Of a DNA stretch of 9,670 nt, positions 1-7,468 are shown piece after piece (within the stretch, counting starts at the first letter, position 1; each line of letters starts with the position of its first letter). The DNA comes from Acidobacteriota bacterium (GTDB lineage Bacteria; Acidobacteriota; UBA6911). The translations under genes were made by a program, and so were the position numbers. The stretch covers positions 1-9,670 of the forward strand of contig JAFNAH010000018.1 in assembly GCA_017860075.1 (NCBI GenBank), written 5' to 3'. The notes under the pieces were generated by a model that did not search any database, was not told where the DNA came from, and saw only the letters and a program-made list of their open reading frames with translations.

Positions 1-2478
1 AGCGGAGACCACGGCCAGGTCTGGGACAAGCTCCTTACCGACAACGACGGTCCCGAGCTCGAGCTCATGGCCGGCGGTTACTCCGACAACGAGCCCGACT
101 ACAGCTGGCTGCAGCCGCACCGCACTAAGGAAGTCAGCCACTACTTCTACCCGCTCCGCGAGATCGGTTCGCTCATGAACGCGAACCTCGAGGCCGCCGT
201 CGGACTGGAGGTGACCCAAGGTAACGTCGCCAACATCGCTTTCAACACCACTTCGCAGCGGGATGGCGCGCGGGCCGTTCTGAAGACAGGTGATAAGGTC
301 GTTTTGGAAGAGCGAATCGATATCAGTCCCCTAAAACCCTATTCCAAGGCTGTTTCCTTGCCGCCGGGCGCACGAGAATCGGACCTGTTCGTCTCGCTGT
401 CCTCGTCCGACGGCACGGAACTCATCGCCTACCACGCGAAGAAGACATCCCCTGGGGCGTTCCCGGGACATGAATATGAAGGGGACGTGGCGACCGGCAG
501 GAAATCTCCCATGCCGGAGCCGGTGAAACCTCCCGGTCCTCCCAAGGACATCGAGTCGGTCGAGATGCTCTATCTTGCCGGCATGCGCCTTGAGCAGTTC
601 TACAATCCCGCGGTCAATCCCATGATCTACTACGAGGAGGCGCTGCGGCGGGATCCCGACGACCTGAGGGTGAACACAGCGGTCGGCATTCTCATGCTCA
701 GAAAGGGGATGTTCGAGGAGGCCGAGAAGCACCTCCGCAAGGCCGTAAAGCGGGCGACCTGGAACTACACTCATCCGAGGGATGCCGAGCCGCTCTACTA
801 CCACGGTCTGGCTCTGAGGCACCTCGGCAGGACCAAGGAGGCTTACGACATCCTGTACGAAGCCACGTGGGAGGATGCATTCAGTTCGCCGGCCTATTTT
901 CAACTCGCCGAAATTGCCGCACGGAACGGGCTCCGAGCCGAGGCCCTGCGGCATGCGGACCGTTCGCTCAGCACGAACGCGCTCGATCTCAAGGCGCTCA
1001 ACCTCAAGGCCGCTCTCCTGCGAAAGTCGGGCCGGGCGGAAGATTCCCTGAAACTTGCCTCCCAGACAGCCGCCGGGGACCTCCTCGACTTCTGGTCGAG
1101 AAACGAAGTCTATCTGGCGCAACTGGCGATGAAGCGGACGGATCAGGCCGGCGAGACCCTCGCTTCACTGCGAAAGCTGATGCGGGACGAGGTGAATTCC
1201 TACCTCGAACTCGCGGTGGACTATGGCAACTTCGGGGCGTGGGACGAGGCCTTGGGCGTGCTCGATCGGCTCATGCGGTCGGACAACAAGCGCGCAGCCT
1301 CCTATCCGCTGCTCTATTATTACGCTGCCTTCGCGGCGCAGAAGATGGGCGCTGCCCCGGATGCCGCCCGGTACTTCAAGCGCGCCGCCGAGATGCCGCC
1401 CGACTACTGCTTTCCGTTCCAGCTGGAAATGATTGAGGTGCTGCGGGCAGCGATGCAGCACAATCCCGCCGATGCGATGGCTCCGCTCTACCTCGGCAAC
1501 CTGCTGTTCGACCTCCAGCCGGAGGCGGCCATCAAGGAATGGGAGACGGCCGCCGCCCTCGGCTCCAAGGTTGCCACCGTCTACCGGAATCTGGGAGTCG
1601 GCTACGAACAAACGAAGCGCGATCGAATCAAGGCGATCGGCTTTTACGAAAAGGCCGTCGAACTCGACCCCACCGACACCCGGGTCATCCACGAGCTGGA
1701 CGCGGCGTACCGGAACGCCCAGGTGCCGGTGGAGCGCCGGCTCGGAATGCTTCGCAAGCACCATGAGACGCTTACCTCGGACGTCTACACCATGCCGCTT
1801 GCAAGCGAGATCGAGCTACTCGCCTTGACCGGACGATATGAAGAGGCCTTGTCGATGATGCGGTCGCACCGCTTCCGCATCTGGGAGGGCGGAGAGGGGC
1901 TTCACACGACGTTCGTGAACGCGAACGTGCTGCGCGGCTCCGAGCTCATGAAGGCCGGGGAGCTCGACCGGGCGCGACCGTTTTTCGAGTCAGCAGCGGA
2001 ATTCCCGCTGAATCTGGAGGCCAAGAAGTATTACGCGAGCGGGAGGTCCTGCGAGGTCTTCTACCACCAGGGGATTTTCTACGAAGCGGCAGGCGAATCG
2101 GCCAAGGCCCGGCAGGCCTTCGAGAAGGCCGTTGACGAAAGGCAGTACTATCACTTCTACGGCGCGCCTCACTATTATCGCGGACAGGCCCTCAAGAAGC
2201 TTGGCCGCTTCGGAGAGGCGAAGCCGCTGTTCGAGGCTCTGATCGAGCGGGGGCAGCGCGAGCTGGCGGAGATTGAAACCAGCACGGGAATCAGCTTTTT
2301 CGCCAAGTTCGGCGACCTGACCACCGACGAGATCCGCAAATCCAGCGCCCACTACCTTGTCGGCCTGGGATACCTCGGATTGGAGGAGAGGGCCCGCGCC
2401 AAGGAGGAGTTCAAACAGGCCGCCGGCCTGGACATCTACAACCTCTGGGCCAAGGTCATGCTGTCTCGGATCGAATGA
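1..2478 (+). CDS. DUF5107 domain and TPR-repeat protein (5' end outside window)
   Basis: The reading frame is open from base 1 to a TGA at 2476-2478, giving 825 visible residues; the ATG at 67 lies inside the conserved domain, so the true start is upstream of the window. Visible residues 1 to about 145 look like the end of a DUF5107 beta-rich domain, with the typical pattern G-G-Y-S-D-N-x-P-D-Y-S-W, then F-Y-P-L-R-E-I-G and N-A-N-L-E-A-A-V. A proline-rich linker follows at about 171-182. From about 185 to the end the protein is helical with degenerate tetratricopeptide repeats, for example around 528-560 (G-F-Y-E-K-A-V-E-L-D-P). Proteins of this family are long (typically about 1,000 residues or more), so roughly the first quarter is probably missing. 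TPR arrays bind protein partners; the biochemical role of DUF5107 is not established, and I assign none. Spacing to the next gene exceeds 450 bases, so co-transcription is not implied. Confidence 0.9.
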   Translation, partial: SGDHGQVWDKLLTDNDGPELELMAGGYSDNEPDYSWLQPHRTKEVSHYFYPLREIGSLMNANLEAAVGLEVTQGNVANIAFNTTSQRDGARAVLKTGDKVVLEERIDISPLKPYSKAVSLPPGARESDLFVSLSSSDGTELIAYHAKKTSPGAFPGHEYEGDVATGRKSPMPEPVKPPGPPKDIESVEMLYLAGMRLEQFYNPAVNPMIYYEEALRRDPDDLRVNTAVGILMLRKGMFEEAEKHLRKAVKRATWNYTHPRDAEPLYYHGLALRHLGRTKEAYDILYEATWEDAFSSPAYFQLAEIAARNGLRAEALRHADRSLSTNALDLKALNLKAALLRKSGRAEDSLKLASQTAAGDLLDFWSRNEVYLAQLAMKRTDQAGETLASLRKLMRDEVNSYLELAVDYGNFGAWDEALGVLDRLMRSDNKRAASYPLLYYYAAFAAQKMGAAPDAARYFKRAAEMPPDYCFPFQLEMIEVLRAAMQHNPADAMAPLYLGNLLFDLQPEAAIKEWETAAALGSKVATVYRNLGVGYEQTKRDRIKAIGFYEKAVELDPTDTRVIHELDAAYRNAQVPVERRLGMLRKHHETLTSDVYTMPLASEIELLALTGRYEEALSMMRSHRFRIWEGGEGLHTTFVNANVLRGSELMKAGELDRARPFFESAAEFPLNLEAKKYYASGRSCEVFYHQGIFYEAAGESAKARQAFEKAVDERQYYHFYGAPHYYRGQALKKLGRFGEAKPLFEALIERGQRELAEIETSTGISFFAKFGDLTTDEIRKSSAHYLVGLGYLGLEERARAKEEFKQAAGLDIYNLWAKVMLSRIE

Positions 2479-2514
2479 ATGCCTGCTCGGCTGATCGTTT
2501 GGATCGCGGGGAAC

Positions 2515-2540
2515 GCGGGGGTATCCTCGGCATCCCCCGC
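2515..2540 (+). terminator. Terminator-like hairpin after the TPR gene
   Basis: A perfect 7-bp stem GCGGGGG (2515-2521) pairs with CCCCCGC (2534-2540) around a 12-base loop, 36 bases after the TPR gene's stop codon. Position and GC content suit a transcription terminator, but no T-run follows, so a classic intrinsic terminator is not shown. Confidence 0.4.
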
Positions 2541-2837
2541 CATCTCGGCGCCGAAGCCCGGTAGCTCATGACCATTGTTCTCAGCGAAGCTCGTCCGCTG
2601 CATTAAGGCAGGCACGGTAGGGGTGCGCCGGAAGGCCTTATCCAGCAATGCGGCTCGGGTGTAGAATGCCGCCGTAGCCGAGGCCCAGACGTTTCAGGCG
2701 ACATATCATCTGTTTTCAGCAGCTGACAGAGGGCACGAAGGGAAGCGTGTCGGCGCCCGGATCAGAAGGCTGACTTGCGAGGAGGCCGCTTGAACCTCCT
2801 ATCCTTCAGGGAGTATGGAGTTCTCAGTACGGACAGC

Positions 2838-2870
2838 TTGACATACTCGAAGCGACGGGTGATGCATAAT
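2838..2870 (+). promoter_or_regulatory. Possible sigma-70-type promoter for the acyltransferase gene
   Basis: TTGACA at 2838-2843 matches the -35 consensus exactly. CATAAT at 2865-2870 matches five of six -10 bases, but the 21-base spacer is longer than the usual 16-18. It lies about 84 bases before the presumed translation start. The match could be chance. Confidence 0.3.
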
Positions 2871-2942
2871 GAATTTCCGAGTGGGAAGTCGTCGGAAGTA
2901 GGAAAGCGTCTTCCTGGATTCAACCTTGAGCTGAAGATTGCC

Positions 2943-2956
2943 AGGAGGCTGCAATA
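2943..2956 (+). promoter_or_regulatory. Strong Shine-Dalgarno followed by ATA where a start codon is expected
   Basis: AGGAGG at 2943-2948 is followed after five bases by ATA at 2954-2956, at the distance normal for a start codon. The open frame begins after a TGA at 2927-2929 and contains no ATG, GTG or TTG before the conserved SLDALRGFD motif; the TTG at 3062 is the last Leu of that motif. The ribosome site therefore points to 2954 as the original start, with ATA either a rare start codon or a mutated ATG. Confidence 0.45.
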
Positions 2957-4162
2957 AACACCAACATTGATCGTGAATCGGGCAGCGCAGTTACTTCGCC
3001 CCTTCCCCAAGCACCGCCGTTCTCCAGTGTCCCTTCAACAAGGATTGTCTCTCTCGACGCCTTGCGCGGATTTGACATGCTGTGGATTATGGGAATCGTG
3101 CCCGTTTTGCAGGCGCTCTTTACCTTAGTCGACGTTCCCTTTTGGCCGAACATCAGTGCCAACTTCGATCATACTCCGTGGGTCGGGCTCCATTTCTGGG
3201 ACACGATTTTCCCGCTATTCATTTTCATTGTCGGAATCAGCATGTCCCTTTCTATCAAACGACGGCTCCAACGGAGGGAGTCTCGTGCCCGGATCTACGC
3301 TCACATAATCAAGAGAAGCCTCTTGCTCTTCCTGCTTGGCCTCGTCTACAACGGACTACTCGATTTCGATTTTGCGAGTCTCGGGTACTGCGGGGTTCTG
3401 CAGCGCATCGCCATTGCATACCTTTTCGGTTCATTGATTGTCTTGCACACCAATGTCCGCACCCAAGCCGCGATTGCCGCCGGACTTCTCCTCTCGTATT
3501 GGGCACTGATGACCTTCGTGCCGGTACCGCGATTCGGCCCCGGAGTGCTCACCCCCGGCGAGAACCTTCACGCCTACATCGATCGCATGGTCCTGCCCGG
3601 CAGGCTCTATAACCGCGTGTTCGATGAAGATGGGTTACTGCAGCAGATGTCCTCTATCTCCGTCGCCCTGCTTGGCGCGGTTGCCGGGTACTGGCTGGGT
3701 GGGCCTTATAGCGGGAAAAAGAAGACTGTGGGATTCCTGGCCGCAGGCGCAGTCAGCATCTGCCTGGGGTTGATCTGGCACTCCCTGCCCCGCCCCATCG
3801 GTTTCCCGATGATTTTTCGTCTGTGGAGCAGCTCCTATGTATTGGTAGCTGTGGGTTACGCCTCAGTGATGCTGGGCCTCTTCTACTACATTATCGACGT
3901 CAAGGGCTACCGGAAATGGGCCTTTCCCTTTATCGTGATCGGGCTCAACCCGTTGACGATCTATTTGGTGCAAGAGTTGTTCGATTTCGGCATCGTCGTT
4001 AACATCTTTCTGCACGGCGTCGTCGACTCACTTGGTTCCTACAGGCTTCTCGTCGTTTCCACCTGCGTCCTGGGCACCAAGTGGCTTTCCTGTATTTCTT
4101 GTACAAAAAGCGGATTTTCCTTAGTGGATAGATATATAGACAACCTGCAATTCCCGGGATAG
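2954..4162 (+). CDS. HGSNAT-like/DUF5009 multi-pass membrane acyltransferase, abnormal at both ends
   Basis: This is a member of the heparan-alpha-glucosaminide N-acetyltransferase-like (DUF5009/YeiB-related) family: integral membrane enzymes thought to move acyl groups across the membrane onto sugars. In sequence, the N-terminus carries the family signature S-L-D-A-L-R-G-F-D, then H-x-x-W-x-G-L with His at residue 73 (counting ATA as 1); from memory this His aligns with the proposed catalytic His of human HGSNAT. F-W-D-T-I-F-P-L-F-I-F-I-V-G follows, then Q-R-I-A-I-A-Y and N-P-L-T-I-Y. I count about ten hydrophobic helices. Two oddities: no standard start codon precedes the signature, and the C-terminus leaves the family pattern after K-W-L at base 4087. 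Reading one base earlier from 4087 gives F-L-Y-F-L-Y-K-K-R-I-F-L-S-G and TAG at 4129-4131, the expected Lys/Arg-rich end, so one T seems lost from the T-run at 4086-4088. As read, the frame runs to TAG at 4160-4162. Base composition is visibly lower in GC than its neighbours. Family call firm; activity uncertain. Confidence 0.8.
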   Translation: MNTNIDRESGSAVTSPLPQAPPFSSVPSTRIVSLDALRGFDMLWIMGIVPVLQALFTLVDVPFWPNISANFDHTPWVGLHFWDTIFPLFIFIVGISMSLSIKRRLQRRESRARIYAHIIKRSLLLFLLGLVYNGLLDFDFASLGYCGVLQRIAIAYLFGSLIVLHTNVRTQAAIAAGLLLSYWALMTFVPVPRFGPGVLTPGENLHAYIDRMVLPGRLYNRVFDEDGLLQQMSSISVALLGAVAGYWLGGPYSGKKKTVGFLAAGAVSICLGLIWHSLPRPIGFPMIFRLWSSSYVLVAVGYASVMLGLFYYIIDVKGYRKWAFPFIVIGLNPLTIYLVQELFDFGIVVNIFLHGVVDSLGSYRLLVVSTCVLGTKWLSCISCTKSGFSLVDRYIDNLQFPG

Positions 4163-5094
4163 GAGCGGGGCCCGCTGGTTATCCCGAATCAGATCACGGC
4201 AATTCGACCCTCAGGGAAGAAGTTGGAAATAGTGGTGCCTCATCTGTTCGCGGATGAGGAGCTTTCAGAAGCCCTTGTGGGGCAGATTAACCGGGGATGT
4301 AGACCGCTCCCATGTCCGAATCGAGCAGAGGCTCCAGGCTGTCGGGGGGCTGGCATCGAGCGGACCCGACCGAAAGCATCCACGGTGGCGAGATGCGGCG
4401 CCACTCGCGCGGCGTCGAGCCGCCGCACTCCGAAGGACCCGGCGCACCGACGCCCCGCCTGGAAACGCTCGGGCCTCATATCGATCGGCGACCACGCTTG
4501 AGCGCGGGATCGCATCAAAGACACCCCGGAACTCCATGTTGAGGCCGGGACAAATCCCCTTTGGAATGCTACGACGCCGCGCGATCCCGCCGGACCCGAT
4601 CACTCCCGGGCGATCCGTCCAGCCATGGCATTTCTTCGCCGCATAAGCCTTGATGATCCGGCAATCTGCTGCATATCCTCTTCGCCAAACGTCGGGTAGG
4701 CGAAACAGGTAAAGGTATGGACTCGTGCCACAGGGCCGTTGGAACCTCCGCCTTGCTGTAGGCGACGCTGTCCGGGTTGGTGTACTCCCGGGACCTGAAC
4801 GGAGGGCGGACCTTCCGAGATAGAGGCGGATAGGCGCGGCGCCCCCCCCGGGACTGCTTCCAGGCGAATCCGACGTCCTGAATGAACAAAGAATGCTCTT
4901 ACGCTGGTTCGGCTGTGGGGAAAAGCGGCACCTTGCGTGGAGTGGCAACGCCGTCTGAATCGTCTTTGCTCCGGGCTCGGAATGAGACCCGACCCCCCGG
5001 CTGAGACTGCAGGTCAGATGCGACTTTCTGGCTCTTCATCGCCAGATTTTGAGCTTGGCGTATACATCACCCTGCTGGGTTCGCACCTTTCAGT
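4163..5094. other. Long gene-poor region with possible gene relic on the minus strand
   Basis: Nothing here is a convincing intact gene, although GC-rich open frames exist on both strands; their translations are rich in Arg, Ser and Pro, as is usual for chance frames in such DNA. On the minus strand between about 4890 and 4600, protein-like pieces occur in different frames: F-I-Q-D-V-G-F-A-W-K-Q before a run of eight C (4842-4849), then Y-T-N-P-D-S-V-A-Y-S-K-A-E (about 4785-4745), then after a one-base shift near 4725 T-F-T-C-F-A-Y-P-T-F-G-E-E-D, ending at a TGA at 4600-4602. I do not recognise the parent family. Confidence 0.35.
4238..4259 (+). terminator. Nine-bp hairpin with TTCG loop after the acyltransferase gene
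   Basis: CCTCATCTG (4238-4246) pairs with CGGATGAGG (4251-4259), eight Watson-Crick pairs and one G-U, closed by a TTCG tetraloop. It lies about 75-105 bases beyond the acyltransferase stop, depending on which frame is used. The stem is stable, but only a short T-stretch (CTTTC) follows, so it may terminate, protect the 3' end, or do neither. Confidence 0.4.
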
Positions 5095-7278
5095 TCAAAC
5101 ATCCTTTCCCATCACGGGTGCGTTTAAGTGCTTGGACTCGCCGGCGGACTGAGCTTCGCTCCATCCTGGCGAGAACCGGTGATCGGACGGCGCCGGCCAT
5201 TCTAAGAGCAGGCAATTCCACACGGTCGTGTTGAAGGTGAGCAGGTTGCTGCCATTCCAGGCGGCATCAAAGAGCTGCACGGTAATGGAAAAACTCCCTG
5301 AGCTGGTGCCGGTCAGGACAATGTCGAAGCTGAAATGCCCGGAAGTCTGGCCTGGCCGGTCGACTGTTGTTCCGGAGAACGACTTCGTACAACCCCCCTT
5401 GCTGAACACGATCTTTGCACTCCCGCTCGGGTCGCCCGACGCGTAGGTGATATCGCCATCCGGGTCGTAGAAGTCAAACGATATGGCAATATGCATGCCG
5501 TCGGACTTGGACACGGGGGTCCCCGCCTGCAGATTGGAAATGGTGGGAGGCTGCCCCACAGGAGTCGCCGATCGAATCCTGAAACTCAGAGCATTGGTCG
5601 TCCCACCGGGGGTGGTTACAGTCACCTGGCAGATTCCGACAGGTGCGGTAGCGGCGATGGCCAGCGTGGCCGTCACCCGCATCTCCGAGGATTCGAGGTT
5701 TGTAAGCGAAACACCGGTTGAAGGCGCAAAATTTACGGCAGTGACGCCGGCCAGCGATTCTCCCCATATCTCCAGACTCACAGTGCTGCCGGCGGTTGCG
5801 CTGCTGGGGTTGATGCTGTCTATGCTGGGTGCGGGAGCCGTGATCGTGAAGGTGATGGTATTGGAATCACCTCCATCCGCCATCACATACACTTGCCGGG
5901 AGCCGCTGGCGGCATATTCATAGATATCCAGCGAGGCCGTGACCTGCGTCGCCGTCGACTGCACATTTGTGATCGTTATTCCGGTGATGGGTGTGAAAAT
6001 GATGCGGAACGCGCCGGACAAATTGGCGCCCCGGATGGTAATCGGAATCTTTGCGCCGGGCAAGGCGCTCGAAGGAGTGATGGAATCGATTCTGGGAGTC
6101 CCCGGCTGCACCGGATCGCCGGTGGTCTGCACATGAAGATGGTAGCCGTAGTTGGCTCCGCCTCCGTGACTGTACTCTTCGACCCGAAGGTAGTACTTGC
6201 CGCTGGAGGGGAGAACAGCCTGGAGGAACGAGTCGTTGTTTGACAGAAGCCCGCTCTGATCATTCGTGGCGAGTACGGTGCCATCCTCTTTCAAGAGCGT
6301 CAAAATCGAGTCGGCAACAAATCCGAAGCCGCGAGTGTCGGTAAGGGCCGTCAAGATCTCCCCCTGACTTCCGCTGAACGAGTAGACATCCACATCGCCC
6401 GGAGCGCCGATGGTCCCGGCGACCTTGGCCGGCAGGTTCAGTGCCGTGGCCTGCGCATTCGAGTTGTTCGGCTCGACTTCCGTGCCGGCTGCGGATAAGA
6501 CCATATGCGGCGCTACCACGGGGCCCCGATTGATCGCCAGCGTTCCGAATACCGCTTGCTCCTGGCGAAGCGCGATCAAACCGAAGGGGAGCGTTGACGA
6601 AACGCTTACGCTCCCACGAAAGTGATCCAGACCAGGAAAGAGCTGATCTTGATTGAGATAACGTGCATCGTGGTGTCCGCTGGCGAGACTCAGCGACACC
6701 GTCCGCTGGAGGACCCCTCCTTCATCGATGAGGCTGACAATGATGTCTCCGGAGCCTGCGCCGGCAGATGCAATGGTCGGCAAAGCAAGGGCGACACCCG
6801 TGTTTACTCCCTTGTCCGAATCGACCTCGGCAGGAAACGAATAGCATGTCGAGGGAAACTGCTGGGTCACACCCAATTGCGTGACGACCTGGCCATTTTG
6901 CTGCCATCTCACAACCAGTGAGCCGCGAATTGAGATGTCGGGCGGCACTTCGAGCACCGCATACCCTGACCGGAGCGATCCCTCATTGTTGGCTCTGACT
7001 GCTTGTGTGGTTCCTCCGAGGAGGCTGAAGGTGAAGGCAGAGCCGCTGCCGACATTCGTAGTGCACACGAGCGGCTCTCCGGTGCTCTTATAGAAAGAGA
7101 GGCGAACACTGGGAGCCGCTTCAGAGTCCTGGTTGGTCAGAAAGATATCGAAGGACCAGCCATCTCCGACGGCAATCTGGGGAAACACCGAATATGCGAC
7201 GGAGTCCTGCCCGAAGCAGCGACAGGCCAGGGGCTGGATCACCAGGCACGAGCAGAGTAGGAGGGCAAGTCGATTCAT
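5095..7278 (-). CDS. Secreted PPC and tandem IPT/TIG domain protein
   Basis: Starting at the ATG at 7278, which has a Shine-Dalgarno seven bases upstream and is followed at once by a signal peptide, the product is 727 residues. Residues 1 to about 23 form a Sec signal (short basic start, hydrophobic core, cleavage near C-F-G-Q); the Cys at 19 lacks a proper lipobox, so a lipoprotein is unlikely. About 25-260 is a beta-rich region with F-P-Q-I-A-V-G-D-G-W, a pattern I associate with acidobacterial secreted proteins. About 266-385 is a pre-peptidase C-terminal (PPC) domain: E-V-E-P-N-N-S, then G-D-V-D-V-Y-S-F and Y-Y-L-R-V. About 395-480 and 484-568 are two IPT/TIG immunoglobulin-like domains, each opening I-D-S-I-x-P-S-S-A. 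About 576-688 is a further beta domain with D-P-D-G-D, possibly calcium binding. No catalytic motif is visible, so a surface or extracellular adhesive or scaffold role is inferred. The last 38 residues do not look like part of a domain. Confidence 0.88.
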   Translation of the reverse strand: MNRLALLLCSCLVIQPLACRCFGQDSVAYSVFPQIAVGDGWSFDIFLTNQDSEAAPSVRLSFYKSTGEPLVCTTNVGSGSAFTFSLLGGTTQAVRANNEGSLRSGYAVLEVPPDISIRGSLVVRWQQNGQVVTQLGVTQQFPSTCYSFPAEVDSDKGVNTGVALALPTIASAGAGSGDIIVSLIDEGGVLQRTVSLSLASGHHDARYLNQDQLFPGLDHFRGSVSVSSTLPFGLIALRQEQAVFGTLAINRGPVVAPHMVLSAAGTEVEPNNSNAQATALNLPAKVAGTIGAPGDVDVYSFSGSQGEILTALTDTRGFGFVADSILTLLKEDGTVLATNDQSGLLSNNDSFLQAVLPSSGKYYLRVEEYSHGGGANYGYHLHVQTTGDPVQPGTPRIDSITPSSALPGAKIPITIRGANLSGAFRIIFTPITGITITNVQSTATQVTASLDIYEYAASGSRQVYVMADGGDSNTITFTITAPAPSIDSINPSSATAGSTVSLEIWGESLAGVTAVNFAPSTGVSLTNLESSEMRVTATLAIAATAPVGICQVTVTTPGGTTNALSFRIRSATPVGQPPTISNLQAGTPVSKSDGMHIAISFDFYDPDGDITYASGDPSGSAKIVFSKGGCTKSFSGTTVDRPGQTSGHFSFDIVLTGTSSGSFSITVQLFDAAWNGSNLLTFNTTVWNCLLLEWPAPSDHRFSPGWSEAQSAGESKHLNAPVMGKDV

Positions 7279-7285
7279 GGTCAAG

Positions 7286-7290
7286 ACCTC
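7286..7290 (-). promoter_or_regulatory. Ribosome binding site of the PPC/IPT protein gene
   Basis: GAGGT on the minus strand lies seven bases upstream of the ATG at 7278. The same frame is open further upstream to an ATG at 7389, but only the 7278 start gives an N-terminal signal peptide, so this site decides the start. Confidence 0.65.
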
Positions 7291-7325
7291 AAGCCGGAAT
7301 GATTGTGGAGGGATCGGTCTCGAGT

Positions 7326-7338
7326 CTGCGGTCCGCAG
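7326..7338. promoter_or_regulatory. Palindrome CTGCGG-T-CCGCAG, possible operator
   Basis: Perfect 6-bp inverted arms around one central base sit about 48-60 bases upstream of the start codon of the minus-strand secreted protein. The position fits a repressor or activator site, but GC-rich palindromes of this size also arise by chance. Confidence 0.3.
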
Positions 7339-7468
7339 CTGGCCGCCAACCGAGTCGTCGGTAACGTAGGTGCCGCCGAACGGTGGCAATTACCCATCCA
7401 GCTCAGCGATTCCGGCACATGCCCCGTATCGGCGATACAGGGATTACGGCTTAATATTTGGCGAGCTC

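Larger units (their letters stand above)
2479..2953. other. Intergenic gap without a convincing gene
   Basis: No open frame here looks like a recognisable protein. The gap holds the hairpin at 2515-2540, a short palindrome TCAGC-A-GCTGA at 2716-2726, an AGGAGG/CCTCCT hairpin at 2780-2800 and a perfect -35 hexamer at 2838. A plus-strand frame of 60 codons (2775-2957, TTG start) ends in a TAA that overlaps the presumed start of the next gene by two bases. Its product is basic and unlike anything I recognise; it may be a small coupled gene, a relic or chance. Confidence 0.5.

Noticed and set aside
331..1122. Long minus-strand frame inside the TPR gene
   Set aside because: It is antisense to a clearly coding frame with recognisable domains; its translation has no family pattern and is a by-product of GC-biased third positions.
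2716..2726. Palindrome TCAGC-A-GCTGA
   Set aside because: Short, not placed near a convincing promoter, and not repeated in the window; likely chance.
4265..4948. 227-codon minus-strand frame in the gene-poor region taken as one gene
   Set aside because: The translation is dominated by Arg, Ser, Pro and Gly with no domain, signal or membrane pattern; only parts of the region look protein-like and these fall in different frames.
7279..7389. Upstream start at 7389 for the PPC/IPT protein
   Set aside because: It would place 37 unlikely residues before an obvious signal peptide, and a good ribosome site precedes the ATG at 7278.
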